This document shows, piece after piece, positions 7,581-17,493 of a stretch of 64,000 nucleotides of DNA; position 1 is the first letter of the stretch, and every line of letters starts with the position of its first letter. The stretch is from Caballeronia novacaledonica (GTDB lineage: Bacteria; Pseudomonadota; Gammaproteobacteria; Burkholderiales; Burkholderiaceae). Location: contig NZ_OGTP01000002.1 of assembly GCF_900258035.1 (NCBI RefSeq), positions 248,001 to 312,000 on the forward strand, read 5' to 3'. The translations under genes and the position numbers were made by a program. Under the pieces are notes generated by a model that was not told the DNA's origin, searched no databases, and saw only the letters and a list, made by a program, of their open reading frames with translations.

Positions 7581-10115
7581 TTATTCTGCGTAAGGCGCGA
7601 GCAGGGCGCGCACTTCCTCGGCCGTGCCGAGCGTGATGACTTTTGCCGCGAGCGCGCGCGCTTCGTCCATCGTGAGGCGCGCGAGCTGCGCCTTGATCGA
7701 ACCGACGGCGGGCACGCTGACCGACAGCTCGTCGATGCCGAGGCCGACGAGCACCGGCACGGCCATCGCGTCCGAGGCGATGCCGCCGCACACGCCGACC
7801 CACTTGCCGTGCTTGTGCGCGCCCTCGACCGTCATGCCGATGAGACGCAGCACGGCCGGATGCAGCGCATCGGCCTGCTTCGCGAGCTTCGGATGCCCGC
7901 GATCCATCGCGAGCGCGTATTGCGTCAGATCATTGGTGCCGATCGAAAAGAAATCGACTTCGCGTGCGAGCGGCTCGGCGATCAGCGCCGCCGACGGCAC
8001 TTCGATCATCACGCCGACCTTCACGTCGCCGATGCGATCGCCGGCTTCTTCCTGAAGCATCCGCTTCGCCGCGCGCACTTCCTCGATCGCGGCGACCATC
8101 GGAAACATGATGTGCAGATTGCCGATCGGCGCGGCCCGCAGAATCGCACGCAACTGCGTGCGGAAGAAGTCGGGGCGGTCGAGGCTCACGCGCACGCCGC
8201 GCAATCCCAGGAACGGGTTGTCTTCCTTCGGCAACGGCAGGTAGGAGAGCGGCTTGTCGCCGCCGACATCGAGCGTGCGCACGACGAGCGGACGTTCGCG
8301 GCCGAGCGCCTCGGCGACCGCGCAATATTCGGCGGCCTGTTCGTCTTCCGAGGGCGCGGTGTCGCGGTTATCGAACAGGAACTCGGAGCGCAGCAGGCCG
8401 ACGCCTTCCGCGCCCGCCGCGACCGCATCGCGCGCTTCCTGCGCATTGCGGATGTTCGCGACCACTTCGACGCGATGACCGTCGGCGGTGACGGCGCGCT
8501 TGCTCGCGGCGACTTTCTCTTCGTCGCGCTTCTTCGTCTGACGCTCGATGCGTTCGCGCGCCTTCGCCAGCTCTTCCGCGCTCGGATTGCGCCGCAGGCT
8601 GCCGTGCGAGCCGTCGAGCACGACCAGCGTGCCGTCGGGCAATTGCAGCGCATTCTCGTCGATGCCGCAGATCGCCGGAATGCCGAGCGAGCGCGCGAGG
8701 ATCGCCACGTGGCTCGTCGCGCCGCCGGTCGTCGTGCAGAAACCGAGCACCTTGCTGCGATCGAGCGACGCGGTATCGGAAGGGGAAAGCTCTTCGGCGA
8801 TCAGGATCGATTCGTCGGGCACGTCGATATGCGCCTGCTTCACGCCCGCGAGCAGCGCCAGCACGCGGCGGCCGACATCGCGGATATCGCCTGCGCGCTC
8901 GCGCAACAGCGCGTTGTCGACCTTCTCCAGATTGCTCGCCTGCGTCTCGAACGCGGCGCGCCACGCGAAGCCCGCGCTCTTTCCCTCGCTGATGCCCGCG
9001 ATGGCCGCGTCGTTGAGATCGGGATCGGCGAGCAGTTCCAGGTGCGCGTCGAGAATCTGCGCCTTCGACGGATCGGTCAGCTTCGCCTTCAGCGCCTCGA
9101 TCTGCGTGTGCGCTTCGTGATGCGCAGCGTCGAGCCGTGCGCGCTCGCGTTGCGGCGATTCGCCGGTTTCCGCCACGTCGATGAGTTCCTGACGGAACTG
9201 CACGATCTTGCCGACCGCGAGCCCCGGCGACGCCGAGACGCCGGTGAATTCGTTCGCGTCGGCGGGCGCGGCGGGTTTCGGCGCAAGCGCTTCGGCTGCC
9301 GGTGCGGCGGGCGCGGGCGCATCGCCGGGCTTTTCGCCCGAGCCCGACGCGAGCAGGCGCGCGAGCGCCGCAGCCGCTTCGGCCGCATCGGGGCCGGCGG
9401 CCTCGACATGCAGCGTGTCGCCGAACTTCGTCGCGAGCGCCATCAGCGCGACGACGGATTTCGCGTTCGCGCTGTCGGCGCCGCGCACGAGGCGGATATC
9501 GGATTTGTATTTCTTCGCTTCCGCCGCGAAAACGGCGGCGGGCCGCGCGTGCAGTCCTTGCGGATTCGGCAGCGCGACTTCGTCGGACAGGATCGAGGCG
9601 GCCGTGCCGCCGCTCGCATCGTCATGCGCGCCGCCGACGATCTCGACCGTCAGCGCGACGTCCTTGCCCGCGGTGACGAGGCCCGTCGCGGGCATGTAGC
9701 GCGTGACGCGCTCCTCGCCGTTGGCAACGACCATCTGCGTGAGCAGGCTCACGGCCCGCGCGCCGACGATAAGCGGGTCGAAACGGATCAGCGGCTGGCC
9801 GGTCGCGACGGTGTCGCCTTCCTTGACGAGCGGCGTGAAGCCTTCGCCGCGCAGCATCACCGTATCGAGGCCGATGTGTATCAGCACCTGGAGTCCGCTT
9901 TCGCCCGTCACGGTCACCGCGTGCGCCGCGCGATGCAACTGCGTGACCGTGCCGGGAAACGGGGCGAGCAATTCGTCGGATGTCGGGTCGATCGACACGC
10001 CGTCGCCGACCATCTTTTGTGCAAAAACGGGGTCGGGCACAGTGTCGAGTTGCACCATCACGCCGGAGAGCGGCGCCATCAACTCGATTCGTGCCAAACG
10101 CTGAGGAGCTTTCAT
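7581..10115 (-). CDS. Multiphosphoryl transfer protein: EIIA(Glc-type)-HPr-Enzyme I fusion
   Basis: An 844-residue fusion supplying all soluble PTS components. Residues 10-155 are an EIIA-Glc-like domain with active-site H80 (LIHIGLDTV). Residues 175-260 are HPr with H189 ([12 protein letters not shown]). An Ala/Pro-rich linker (260-287) leads to Enzyme I (290-844), with the phosphohistidine H469 in [12 protein letters not shown] and the PEP-site Cys motif VCGGIASD near the C-terminus. The protein would autophosphorylate on PEP and pass phosphate to EIIB C427 of the adjacent transporter. The start at 10115 has AAGGAG 8 bases upstream; the frame's 101-residue upstream extension has no such site. 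Confidence 0.93.
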   Translation of the reverse strand: MKAPQRLARIELMAPLSGVMVQLDTVPDPVFAQKMVGDGVSIDPTSDELLAPFPGTVTQLHRAAHAVTVTGESGLQVLIHIGLDTVMLRGEGFTPLVKEGDTVATGQPLIRFDPLIVGARAVSLLTQMVVANGEERVTRYMPATGLVTAGKDVALTVEIVGGAHDDASGGTAASILSDEVALPNPQGLHARPAAVFAAEAKKYKSDIRLVRGADSANAKSVVALMALATKFGDTLHVEAAGPDAAEAAAALARLLASGSGEKPGDAPAPAAPAAEALAPKPAAPADANEFTGVSASPGLAVGKIVQFRQELIDVAETGESPQRERARLDAAHHEAHTQIEALKAKLTDPSKAQILDAHLELLADPDLNDAAIAGISEGKSAGFAWRAAFETQASNLEKVDNALLRERAGDIRDVGRRVLALLAGVKQAHIDVPDESILIAEELSPSDTASLDRSKVLGFCTTTGGATSHVAILARSLGIPAICGIDENALQLPDGTLVVLDGSHGSLRRNPSAEELAKARERIERQTKKRDEEKVAASKRAVTADGHRVEVVANIRNAQEARDAVAAGAEGVGLLRSEFLFDNRDTAPSEDEQAAEYCAVAEALGRERPLVVRTLDVGGDKPLSYLPLPKEDNPFLGLRGVRVSLDRPDFFRTQLRAILRAAPIGNLHIMFPMVAAIEEVRAAKRMLQEEAGDRIGDVKVGVMIEVPSAALIAEPLAREVDFFSIGTNDLTQYALAMDRGHPKLAKQADALHPAVLRLIGMTVEGAHKHGKWVGVCGGIASDAMAVPVLVGLGIDELSVSVPAVGSIKAQLARLTMDEARALAAKVITLGTAEEVRALLAPYAE

Positions 10116-10436
10116 GTGAACGACTCCTTTTCCTTGACGATATGAGCTGAAACCGGCCTGAGGTAAATCATAGGCAACGGCTTCATGATTCGCTGACCGA
10201 ATGAATGTGCGTTCGCAACAGCGCGCCGTTTGTGCGGCGATGCTTGCATTGATTCGGGTTCTGAAACGCCGCATGCCCGTTTTGGGAGCAGTGCCGGCAA
10301 AAAGCGCGCTATTGTTTCCCAGCGGATCGACGGTTTCTAGAGACCATGCTCCAAATGCGGCGATCCGTCGCAGGACTTGCGGCGCTACCCCACTAAGCTT
10401 GTTAAGTAGAAACTGCAAGCGAAAGGAGCATGCATC
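10116..10436. other. Divergent intergenic region of the PTS operon
   Basis: 321 bases separate the PTS operon from a small plus-strand gene. A short inverted repeat ATTCG-CTGAC-CGAAT (10188-10202) lies about 75 bases ahead of the PTS start and could be an operator. Otherwise I see no convincing promoter or RNA element. Confidence 0.4.
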
Positions 10437-10661
10437 ATGATCTACCGCAACAAAACTGAAGCTTACTGGGAGCCTCTATTGACGATCGCCCGCGACGAAC
10501 TCGGCATTCAATCGTTCGATCCGATGGGCAAGCCCAGCGCCGACATCCGCATGTGCCGCGTCGAGGACATCGGGCGTGCGCTCGAACGTGCCTACGATCT
10601 CGGCCTGCTCGTCGGACATACGGTGACAAATGCCGAATGCGCGAAAGAAAAATGCGCCTGA
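10437..10661 (+). CDS. Conserved small hypothetical protein
   Basis: A 74-residue soluble protein with no signal peptide or membrane segment. AAGGAG lies 8 bases before the ATG at 10437, a strong ribosome site that supports translation. The sequence has mixed composition (YWEPLLTIARDELGI, then RVEDIGRALERAYDLGLLVGH) and would form two or three helices; it ends with two cysteines (AECAKEKCA). I do not recognise the family. It is divergent from the PTS operon and convergent with the LysR gene, 13 bases away, so it is probably a single-gene unit. Confidence 0.65.
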   Translation: MIYRNKTEAYWEPLLTIARDELGIQSFDPMGKPSADIRMCRVEDIGRALERAYDLGLLVGHTVTNAECAKEKCA

Positions 10662-10674
10662 ACAGCCGCGTGCG

Positions 10675-11631
10675 CTATTTGCCGAGCCGTTCCGCGAGCG
10701 CATAGCGCCGCATGCAGCGCTCCATGCTGTCGAGAAACGCATGATCCGCCGCATTCATTTTTTTATCGCGATGCCACAGCAGATGCACGTCGACATCGAC
10801 GAGACCTTCCTCCGGCGGCAAACGCCACAGACGTTGTTGCGCGATGTCGTCGCGCACGATGTGTTCCGGCAGGCAGCCGATGCCATAGCCCGCGAAGATC
10901 AACCGGCGCACTTCATCGAGACTCGGTGACGACGCCACGATGCGCCCGGTGAACCCCTTCTGATCGCGAAACACGGTGAGCGGCGAAAGACTGTCGCCGA
11001 TCTGATCGCTCGTGAACGACACGAAGTTCTCGGCGAGCAGATCGTCCATCGTCAGCGTCGATTTGCCGAACAGGCGATGATGCCTGCCGCAGAAAATCGC
11101 GTAGCGCTGCCGCAGGAAGCAGCGCATCTCCAGCTTCTCGTGCGGCGTTCGGCACAGGCCGAGACCCGCGGTCGCCGTCTTCTGCAACAGCGACGAGATG
11201 ATGTCCGATGAACGCATCACTTCGATCTGCAAGTCGATGCGCGGATACGCCCGGTGAAAATCCGCCAGAAATTCGTCATAGACGGGCGATTCGATGCGAC
11301 TGATCGTCAGGAGGCGAATCGAGCCGTTGATGTCCTCGGTGCGGTCGTCCAGCTCCGTTTCGAGGCGGGAAATATTTCCGTAAATATCGCTTGCGATTCG
11401 ATAAACCTCTTCGCCCGCCTGCGTCGGCGCGAAATACGGACCGCGCCGCTCGATCAGCTTTCGTTCCAGCGTCTCCTCCAGCCGCCGCAGCGCCTGGCTC
11501 ACGGCGGGCTGCGTCACGTACAGGCGCGCCGCCGCGCGGCTCAGGCTGCGCTCCTGCATGATCACGAGATAGGTGCGCAACAGGTTCCAGTCGAGCCGGT
11601 CGTTCAGAAAGCGGGCGATGTCGGTACGCAT
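10675..11631 (-). CDS. LysR-family transcriptional regulator
   Basis: A 318-residue LysR regulator. The N-terminal HTH spans about residues 14-73 (LRTYLVIMQERSLSRAAARL, VTQPAVSQALRRLEETL). It is followed by the linker helix and a two-lobed substrate-binding domain (about 100-300), with a GYGIGCLPEHIV segment typical of the second lobe. It is transcribed divergently from the MHS transporter gene; the 129-base space between them is AT-rich and holds ATAA-N13-TTAT (11644-11664), a loose LysR-box candidate. It most likely activates the transporter/hydrolase/deacetylase operon in response to that pathway's substrate. Confidence 0.9.
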   Translation of the reverse strand: MRTDIARFLNDRLDWNLLRTYLVIMQERSLSRAAARLYVTQPAVSQALRRLEETLERKLIERRGPYFAPTQAGEEVYRIASDIYGNISRLETELDDRTEDINGSIRLLTISRIESPVYDEFLADFHRAYPRIDLQIEVMRSSDIISSLLQKTATAGLGLCRTPHEKLEMRCFLRQRYAIFCGRHHRLFGKSTLTMDDLLAENFVSFTSDQIGDSLSPLTVFRDQKGFTGRIVASSPSLDEVRRLIFAGYGIGCLPEHIVRDDIAQQRLWRLPPEEGLVDVDVHLLWHRDKKMNAADHAFLDSMERCMRRYALAERLGK

Positions 11632-11760
11632 GGCGTCTTACTCATAACTATTAGCTGAATTTATGCGGTGAATAATAACGCGAAATTTGACTAATAATTT
11701 ATGGCTGACGATAAAGACGCGTATTGACCGTCAACGCACGTCAGGTGCATCGGAGCCAGC

Positions 11761-13071
11761 ATGACCCAAGCCATCGTCACGACCCGTCAGCCGGGACGCG
11801 CGGCCACCGCCGCGTTCATCGGCACGATGATCGAGTGGTACGACTTCTATATCTACGCGACCGCCGCGGCGCTCGTGTTCGGCGAACTCTACTTCCCGTC
11901 GAGCGACCGGTTCGTGAGCACGATGGCATCGTTCGCGACCTTTGCCGTGGGCTTCTTCGCACGGCCTTTGGGCGGCATCATTTTCGGCCATCTGGGCGAC
12001 AGAATCGGCCGGAAGAAGGCGCTGATGACCACGCTGATGATGATGGGCGTCGCGACCGTGGGCGTCGGCCTGCTGCCGGAGTATTCGAAGGTCGGCATGC
12101 TCGCGCCGGTGCTGCTCGTGCTGCTTCGCGTCGTGCAGGGCATCGCGGTGGGCGGCGAGTGGGGCGGCGCGGTGCTGATGGCGGGCGAACATGCGCCGCA
12201 GGGGCGCCGCACGTTTTTCGCATCGTTCGCGCAACTCGGCAGTCCCGCCGGGCTGATTCTGTCGCTCATCGCGTTTCGCGCGGTTACGTCGATGGACAAG
12301 GCCGACTTCATGTCGTGGGGTTGGCGCATTCCGTTTCTTGCGAGCGCGGTGCTGCTGATCGTCGGCATCGTGATTCGTCTCGGCGTGAACGAGTCGCCGG
12401 AATTCGCGCGCATGAAGGAGGCGAACCGCACGGCGAAGCTGCCGATCGCCGAGGTATTCAGTTCCGCGTGGGGCCTCGTGTTGTTGTGCATCGGGGCGAA
12501 CACGATCGGCATCGCGGGCGTGTACTTCACGAATACGTTCATGATCGCGTACACGACGCAGTATGTCGGCGTCACGCGCTCGCTCATTCTCGATTGCCTG
12601 TTCGCCGTCGCGATCGTTCAGCTTCTTTCGCAGCCGGTCGCCGCATGGCTCGCGGAACGCATGGGCAGCGCGCGTTTCCTGAAGCTCGCCGCATTGCTCG
12701 CGATGATCTCGCCTTATCCGATGTTCGTGCTCGTGCAAAGCGGCTCGGCCGTGCCGATGGTGATCGGCATCGCGATCGCGGTGATCTGCATGGCGAGCTT
12801 CTATTCGGTGATCGCCGGTTTCGTCAGCGGCGTATTCCCAACACGCGTGCGCTACTCCGGCATTTCGCTCGCGTATCAGGTGTGCGGCGCGATTGCGGGC
12901 GGGCTCACGCCGCTCGTCGGCACGTGGCTCGCGCATCGCTATACGGGGCAATGGTGGCCGCTTGCCGTGTTCTATACGTGTCTCGCCGGCGTGTCGTTCC
13001 TGTGCATCGTCGGGCTCGATGCGCGCCGGGCGTCGCATGCCGAACAGGCCGAATCCGTTGGCGCAATGTGA
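11761..13071 (+). CDS. MFS transporter, metabolite:H+ symporter (MHS) family
   Basis: A 436-residue twelve-helix MFS carrier. MHS hallmarks are seen: GTMIEWYDFYIYATAAAL in helix 1, FFARPLGGIIFGHLGDRIGRK as the loop 2-3 signature, and RVVQGIAVGGEWGGAVLM in helix 4. Family members import organic acids, betaines or amino-acid derivatives with protons. It is the first gene of an operon with a carbamoylase-type amidase and an acetylpolyamine-amidohydrolase-like protein, so its substrate may be an N-acylated or N-carbamoylated amine or amino acid. That is inference from context. Confidence 0.9.
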   Translation: MTQAIVTTRQPGRAATAAFIGTMIEWYDFYIYATAAALVFGELYFPSSDRFVSTMASFATFAVGFFARPLGGIIFGHLGDRIGRKKALMTTLMMMGVATVGVGLLPEYSKVGMLAPVLLVLLRVVQGIAVGGEWGGAVLMAGEHAPQGRRTFFASFAQLGSPAGLILSLIAFRAVTSMDKADFMSWGWRIPFLASAVLLIVGIVIRLGVNESPEFARMKEANRTAKLPIAEVFSSAWGLVLLCIGANTIGIAGVYFTNTFMIAYTTQYVGVTRSLILDCLFAVAIVQLLSQPVAAWLAERMGSARFLKLAALLAMISPYPMFVLVQSGSAVPMVIGIAIAVICMASFYSVIAGFVSGVFPTRVRYSGISLAYQVCGAIAGGLTPLVGTWLAHRYTGQWWPLAVFYTCLAGVSFLCIVGLDARRASHAEQAESVGAM

Positions 13072-13103
13072 ATCGCGATATTTCGAACGATACGGAATCA
13101 GAT

Positions 13104-14360
13104 ATGGAAAAGCAGTTGAAAATCGACAGCGCGCGCCTCTGGCAAAGCCTCATGGACATGGCCCGAATCGGCGCGACGGATAAGGGCGGCGTGCGCCGTC
13201 TCGCGCTGACCGAAGACGATGCGCGCGGCCGCGACCTGTTCGCGCAATGGTGCCGCGACGCGGGCATGACCGTGTCGGTCGACGAGATCGGCAATCTGTT
13301 CGCGCGCCGTGCAGGAACGCAAACCGACGCGGCGCCGGTTCTGATCGGCAGCCATCTCGACACGCAGCCCGAAGGCGGGCGCTTCGACGGCGTGTACGGC
13401 GTGCTCGCCGCGCTCGAACTGGTGCGCGCGTTGAACGATGCGAACATCGCGACGGAGAAGCCCATCGAAATCGTCTCGTGGACCAACGAGGAAGGTGCGC
13501 GCTTCACGCCGGCGATGCTCGGATCCGCGGTATTCACCGGCGTCACGTCGCTAGACGATGCGCTCGCGAAACAGGATGCACAAGGCATCACGCTCGCGGA
13601 TGCGCTCACGCAAAGCGGTTATCGCGGCACGCGCGCGGTGCAAGGACACAAGATTGATTCGTACTTCGAAGCGCATATCGAACAAGGACCGGTGCTTGAA
13701 GCGAACGGCACGACGATCGGTGTCGTGACGGGCGGCCAGGCGATCCGTTGGCTCGACGTCACCGTGACGGGCGTCGCCGCGCACGCGGGCACGACGCCGA
13801 TGCCGTATCGCAAGGACGCCTGTTTCGCGGCGGCCCGGATGGCGATGGAACTGGAGCAACTCGTCGCGCGTTATGCGCCACGCGGGCTCGTGACCATCGG
13901 GCAGATCGGCATCGCGAATGCGTCGCGCAATACGATCGCGGGAAAGGTCACGTTCACCGTCGATCTGCGTCATCACGACGACAGCGAAGTCGATGCGATG
14001 GAGCACGATTTGCGCGCGGCATTTGCGAACGTGGCGATGACGCGCGGCGTGGCGGTATCTGTCGATACATACTGGCGCAGTCCCGCCACGCCGTTCGATG
14101 CGGCGTGCGTCGAGCTGGTCGCGCAGGCGGTCGATACGCTGGGTTATTCGAACGAGCGCATCGTCAGCGGCGCGGGCCACGATGCGATTCATCTCGCACG
14201 CTATTGCCCGACGGCGATGGTTTTCATTCCGTGTGTCGATGGTCTTTCGCACAACGAGGCCGAAGACGCTTTGCCCGAGGACGTGACGCGCGGCGCGAAC
14301 GTGCTGCTTCCTGCGGTGCTCGCGCGCGCGGGCGTCGCCGCCACCGCGAATGCACATTAA
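13104..14360 (+). CDS. M20-type Zn-dependent amidase / N-carbamoyl-L-amino-acid hydrolase family
   Basis: A 418-residue hydrolase of the allantoate amidohydrolase/L-carbamoylase group. Metal and catalytic landmarks are GSHLDTQPEGGRFDGVYGV (metal His and Asp), SWTNEEGARF (catalytic Glu pair), the dimerisation-domain segment GVAAHAGTTPMPYRKD, and SGAGHDAIHLARYCPTAMVF near the C-terminus with the final metal His in LSHNEAE. It would hydrolyse an N-carbamoyl or ureido/amide bond on a small amine or amino acid in the cytoplasm. An alternative GTG start at 13068 would overlap the transporter stop by GTGA; I prefer ATG 13104, though neither ribosome site is strong. Confidence 0.85.
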   Translation: MEKQLKIDSARLWQSLMDMARIGATDKGGVRRLALTEDDARGRDLFAQWCRDAGMTVSVDEIGNLFARRAGTQTDAAPVLIGSHLDTQPEGGRFDGVYGVLAALELVRALNDANIATEKPIEIVSWTNEEGARFTPAMLGSAVFTGVTSLDDALAKQDAQGITLADALTQSGYRGTRAVQGHKIDSYFEAHIEQGPVLEANGTTIGVVTGGQAIRWLDVTVTGVAAHAGTTPMPYRKDACFAAARMAMELEQLVARYAPRGLVTIGQIGIANASRNTIAGKVTFTVDLRHHDDSEVDAMEHDLRAAFANVAMTRGVAVSVDTYWRSPATPFDAACVELVAQAVDTLGYSNERIVSGAGHDAIHLARYCPTAMVFIPCVDGLSHNEAEDALPEDVTRGANVLLPAVLARAGVAATANAH

Positions 14361-14371
14361 AAGGAATCCTG

Positions 14372-15397
14372 ATGAAAGCATTTTTTCACCCTGAACAACT
14401 GCTGCATCATCCGCGCAGCTATATGTCGCGCGGCCAGATGCGCGCGCCGCAAGAAGTGCCCGAGCGCGCGGCTCGACTCGTCGCGGCGGCCCGGTCGCTC
14501 GAATTCGATGTCATCGAGCCGAACGATCACGGCATGGCTGCGATTTCCGCCGTTCACGACATGAACTATCTGCGCTTTCTGGAAGAAGGGCATCGCGAAT
14601 GGAAGAAGATGCCTGACGACTGGGGCGATGAAATCATGTCGAATATTTACGTGCGGGATCCGAATCCGCTGAGAGGCGTTCTCGCGAAGGCGGCGCGCTA
14701 TCTCGCCGATGGAAGTTGTCCAGTCGGCGCGAACACGTGGCGTTCGGCGTACTGGTCGGCGCAGAGTGCATTGGCGGCGGCGTCCGCTGTCAACGATGGC
14801 GCGCGCGAGACGTATGCGTTGTGTCGTCCGCCCGGACATCATGCACGCGCCGATGCTGCCGGCGGCTTCTGCTACCTGAACAACGCGGCGATTGCTGCGC
14901 AGGCGCTGCGCAGTCGATTCAAACGCGTCGCGATTCTCGATACCGACATGCATCACGGTCAGGGCGTGCAGGAGATTTTCTACGGACGCGACGACGTGCT
15001 GTATATCTCGATTCACGGCGATCCGACGAACTTTTATCCGGTCGTCGCGGGTTACGAAGACGAACGCGGCACGGGCGCGGGCGAAGGCTTCAACGTCAAT
15101 CTGCCGATGCCGCATGGCGCGTCCGAAGCGGTGTTCTTCGAGAAACTGGATGATGCGCTGCGCGTGTTGAAACGCTTCGAGCCCGATGCGCTTGTGCTGG
15201 CGCTCGGGTTCGATATCTATAAGGACGATCCGCAAGCGCAGGTTTCCGTTACGACCGAAGGGTTCGGGCGGCTTGGATCGGCGATTGGCGCGTTAGGCTT
15301 GCCGTCGGTGATCGTGCAGGAAGGCGGTTATCACCTGGAAAGCCTCGAGGCGAATGCGCGGGCGTTTTTTGGCGGCTTTGGTTCAGGGCGTGGGTGA
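14372..15397 (+). CDS. Histone-deacetylase-superfamily protein, acetylpolyamine amidohydrolase-like
   Basis: A 341-residue arginase/deacetylase-fold enzyme, the same length as classical bacterial acetylpolyamine amidohydrolase. Catalytic features are the general-base pair H156-H157 in RPPGHHA, GGFCYLNNAAIAA, the Zn ligands D192 and H194 in LDTDMHHGQG, a likely third ligand Asp in LGFDIYKDDP, and the C-terminal VQEGGYHLE. It should remove acetyl groups from small acylated amines. AAGGAA lies just before the start, 11 bases after the amidase gene, so the two are co-transcribed with the MHS transporter. Together they suggest uptake and deacylation of an amine-containing compound. Confidence 0.86.
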   Translation: MKAFFHPEQLLHHPRSYMSRGQMRAPQEVPERAARLVAAARSLEFDVIEPNDHGMAAISAVHDMNYLRFLEEGHREWKKMPDDWGDEIMSNIYVRDPNPLRGVLAKAARYLADGSCPVGANTWRSAYWSAQSALAAASAVNDGARETYALCRPPGHHARADAAGGFCYLNNAAIAAQALRSRFKRVAILDTDMHHGQGVQEIFYGRDDVLYISIHGDPTNFYPVVAGYEDERGTGAGEGFNVNLPMPHGASEAVFFEKLDDALRVLKRFEPDALVLALGFDIYKDDPQAQVSVTTEGFGRLGSAIGALGLPSVIVQEGGYHLESLEANARAFFGGFGSGRG

Positions 15398-15722
15398 GGG
15401 TGATTGATGCAGCGGTGCCGTTTCGGGAGGGGCAGCGCTTATTGAAGCTTGGTCTCGTCCACGCTAGCCGGAACGTGAGCAGCGTGTAGCCGAGACCCGG
15501 AACCTGGCTCTTCGCGGCATCGCAGAGCATGTGCAGCGCGGCACGATCGCCGGGGTCTCGTCTTGTTTCAGAAAACGCGAGTGAAGAAAGCTGAACGATC
15601 CGTGGCGTTGCAGCGACTCGGCGTTTCGTTCCAGCAACGACGATGCAATCGCACGGACTGGATTGCAGGTGATCACGGCGGCAAGACACATAAGGGATGC
15701 GCGCTTTCTTCGGCGTCTCCCT
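15398..15722. other. Intergenic region with no recognised gene
   Basis: 325 bases lie between two convergent genes. Short open frames exist on the minus strand, one with a plausible coding look around 15460-15640, but none has a ribosome site or a family I recognise. It may be eroded coding sequence. Confidence 0.4.
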
Positions 15723-17309
15723 TCAAAAAAGCGTCTTGAACAGCCAATAAAGCCCCATTGCAAGGACGATCGACACGGGCAAAGTCAGCACCCACGCGAG
15801 CGCGAGGCTGCGTACCGTATTCCATTGCAGCCCGGATCCGTTCGCCGCCATCGTTCCGGCCACGCCGGACGAGAGCACATGTGTGGTCGAGACTGGCAGG
15901 CCGTACATGTCTGCCGCGCCGATCGTGAGCATCGCGACCAGTTCGGCCGATGCGCCCTGTCCATAGGTGAGATGCTGCTTGCCGATCTTCTCGCCGACCG
16001 TGACCACGATCCGCTTCCATCCCACCATCGTGCCGAGGCCGAGCGCGATGGCCACAGCCACCTTCACCCACGTCGGGATGAACTTGGTGGCGTGATCCAG
16101 CACGTGCTTGTAAGCGTCGACAGCCTGGCGGTCGCTCGCGTCGAATGTGGGCGTGCCGGACTTCTCCATCAGCCGGATGGCCTCGGAAACGAGATACATG
16201 TTGTTGCGCACGTTGTCGACCATGCCTTGCGGAACATCGGCAAGCGAACCGTAATCTTCGACTTCCTTGGCAATCGTCGCGGAAAGCTGGCTCACGGCGG
16301 ATAGCGTCGACGGGCCGAGTTGCCGCGTTTGCACATACTTTTCGGTGTCGCCGCGCGGATCGGTCGATGGCGTGGCGCCCTTGTCGAGCTTCGCGAACAC
16401 GGCGGATGCTTCATGTGCAACGGTCACGAAGGTCCGCGTCTCGTCGGGACTCACCGCCTTGTTCAGCGCGTAGGCCGTCGGCACCGTTCCGATCAGGATC
16501 AGCATGATGAGGCCCATGCCTTTTTGTCCGTCGTTGGACCCGTGCGCGAACGAAACGCCCGTGCAGGTGAGGATCAGCAGCGCGCGGATCCAGAGGGGCG
16601 GCGGCTGATTGGCTTTCGGCTCGCTGTAGAGCGCGGGAACGCGAACCAGCGCCTTGAGCAGGAGCAGCAACAGGGCGGCGCAGACGAAGCCGACAACCGG
16701 CGAGAATAGCAGCGCCTTGCCAACGCCGAGCGCCTGGGCCCAGTCCACGCCGCTTGTACCCGAAGTGCCGCTGAGTATCTGGTTCATCAGGCCGACCCCG
16801 ATGATCGAGCCGATCAACGTATGCGAACTCGACGACGGCAAGCCGAAGTACCACGTCGCGAGGTTCCAGATGATCGCCGCGATCAACAGTGCAAACACCA
16901 TGGCGAAGCCGGCGCTGCTGCCCACTTGCAGAATGAGTTCCACCGGAAGCAGTTGCAGAATGCCGAACGCCACCGCTCCGCTCGATACGAGCACGCCGGC
17001 GAAGTTCCACGCGCCTGACCACACCACCGCATAGTTTGGCGCAAGCGAATGCGTATAGATCACCGTGGCGACGGCATTGGCGGTGTCGTGAAAGCCATTG
17101 ACGAACTCGAATCCGAGCGCAATGAATAACGCGATGCCGAGCAGAATATAAGCAAACGCAGAACTTCCGCGTACGGACTCGAGATCTGTCGCGAGATTCC
17201 GTGCAACGTATGCGACGCCCACTAGAAGGATTAGCAGAAACACTGCGAGGCTTGATCGTCGCGTGCGTTCGCTGACGGCTTCCTTCTGAGGGAAAACACC
17301 TGTTGTCAT
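15723..17309 (-). CDS. Inorganic phosphate transporter, PiT family
   Basis: A 528-residue PiT permease. The two inverted PHO4 signature repeats are visible: GFEFVNGFHDTANAVATVIYT near residue 58, and FAHGSNDGQKGMGLIML near residue 265. A second pair of helices follows (GLGTMVGWKRIVVTVGEKIG, GLPVSTTHVLSSGVAG). The central region, about residues 300-415, is a long hydrophilic loop, as in PitA/PitB. It moves phosphate, as metal-phosphate, with protons across the inner membrane. The start at 17309 is preceded by GAGG; an earlier in-frame ATG at 17348 is less likely. No partner PhoU-like gene is adjacent. Confidence 0.93.
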   Translation of the reverse strand: MTTGVFPQKEAVSERTRRSSLAVFLLILLVGVAYVARNLATDLESVRGSSAFAYILLGIALFIALGFEFVNGFHDTANAVATVIYTHSLAPNYAVVWSGAWNFAGVLVSSGAVAFGILQLLPVELILQVGSSAGFAMVFALLIAAIIWNLATWYFGLPSSSSHTLIGSIIGVGLMNQILSGTSGTSGVDWAQALGVGKALLFSPVVGFVCAALLLLLLKALVRVPALYSEPKANQPPPLWIRALLILTCTGVSFAHGSNDGQKGMGLIMLILIGTVPTAYALNKAVSPDETRTFVTVAHEASAVFAKLDKGATPSTDPRGDTEKYVQTRQLGPSTLSAVSQLSATIAKEVEDYGSLADVPQGMVDNVRNNMYLVSEAIRLMEKSGTPTFDASDRQAVDAYKHVLDHATKFIPTWVKVAVAIALGLGTMVGWKRIVVTVGEKIGKQHLTYGQGASAELVAMLTIGAADMYGLPVSTTHVLSSGVAGTMAANGSGLQWNTVRSLALAWVLTLPVSIVLAMGLYWLFKTLF

Positions 17310-17493
17310 GATGACCTCGCCGCACGACGAACCAAAGCTAGCATACAACCCGAAACAATCGTTTTCGTGAATGATTTGTGATTACGTGCACGTTATGCGA
17401 CTCGATGACTGAAATTACAAAGCCCTTCCTATATGTTTTCGCGGGTGTCGTCAGGCGACGAATTCGTCTTCGCACACGGAATGAATAATCCGT

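Noticed and set aside
10437..10661. The small protein as an antitoxin or regulatory partner of the PTS operon
   Set aside because: No toxin gene, HTH or other supporting feature is present; left as hypothetical.
15464..15763. Minus-strand frame of 99 codons between the deacetylase and phosphate transporter genes
   Set aside because: It overlaps the end of the PiT gene in another frame, has no ribosome site or recognisable domain, and its composition changes within the frame.
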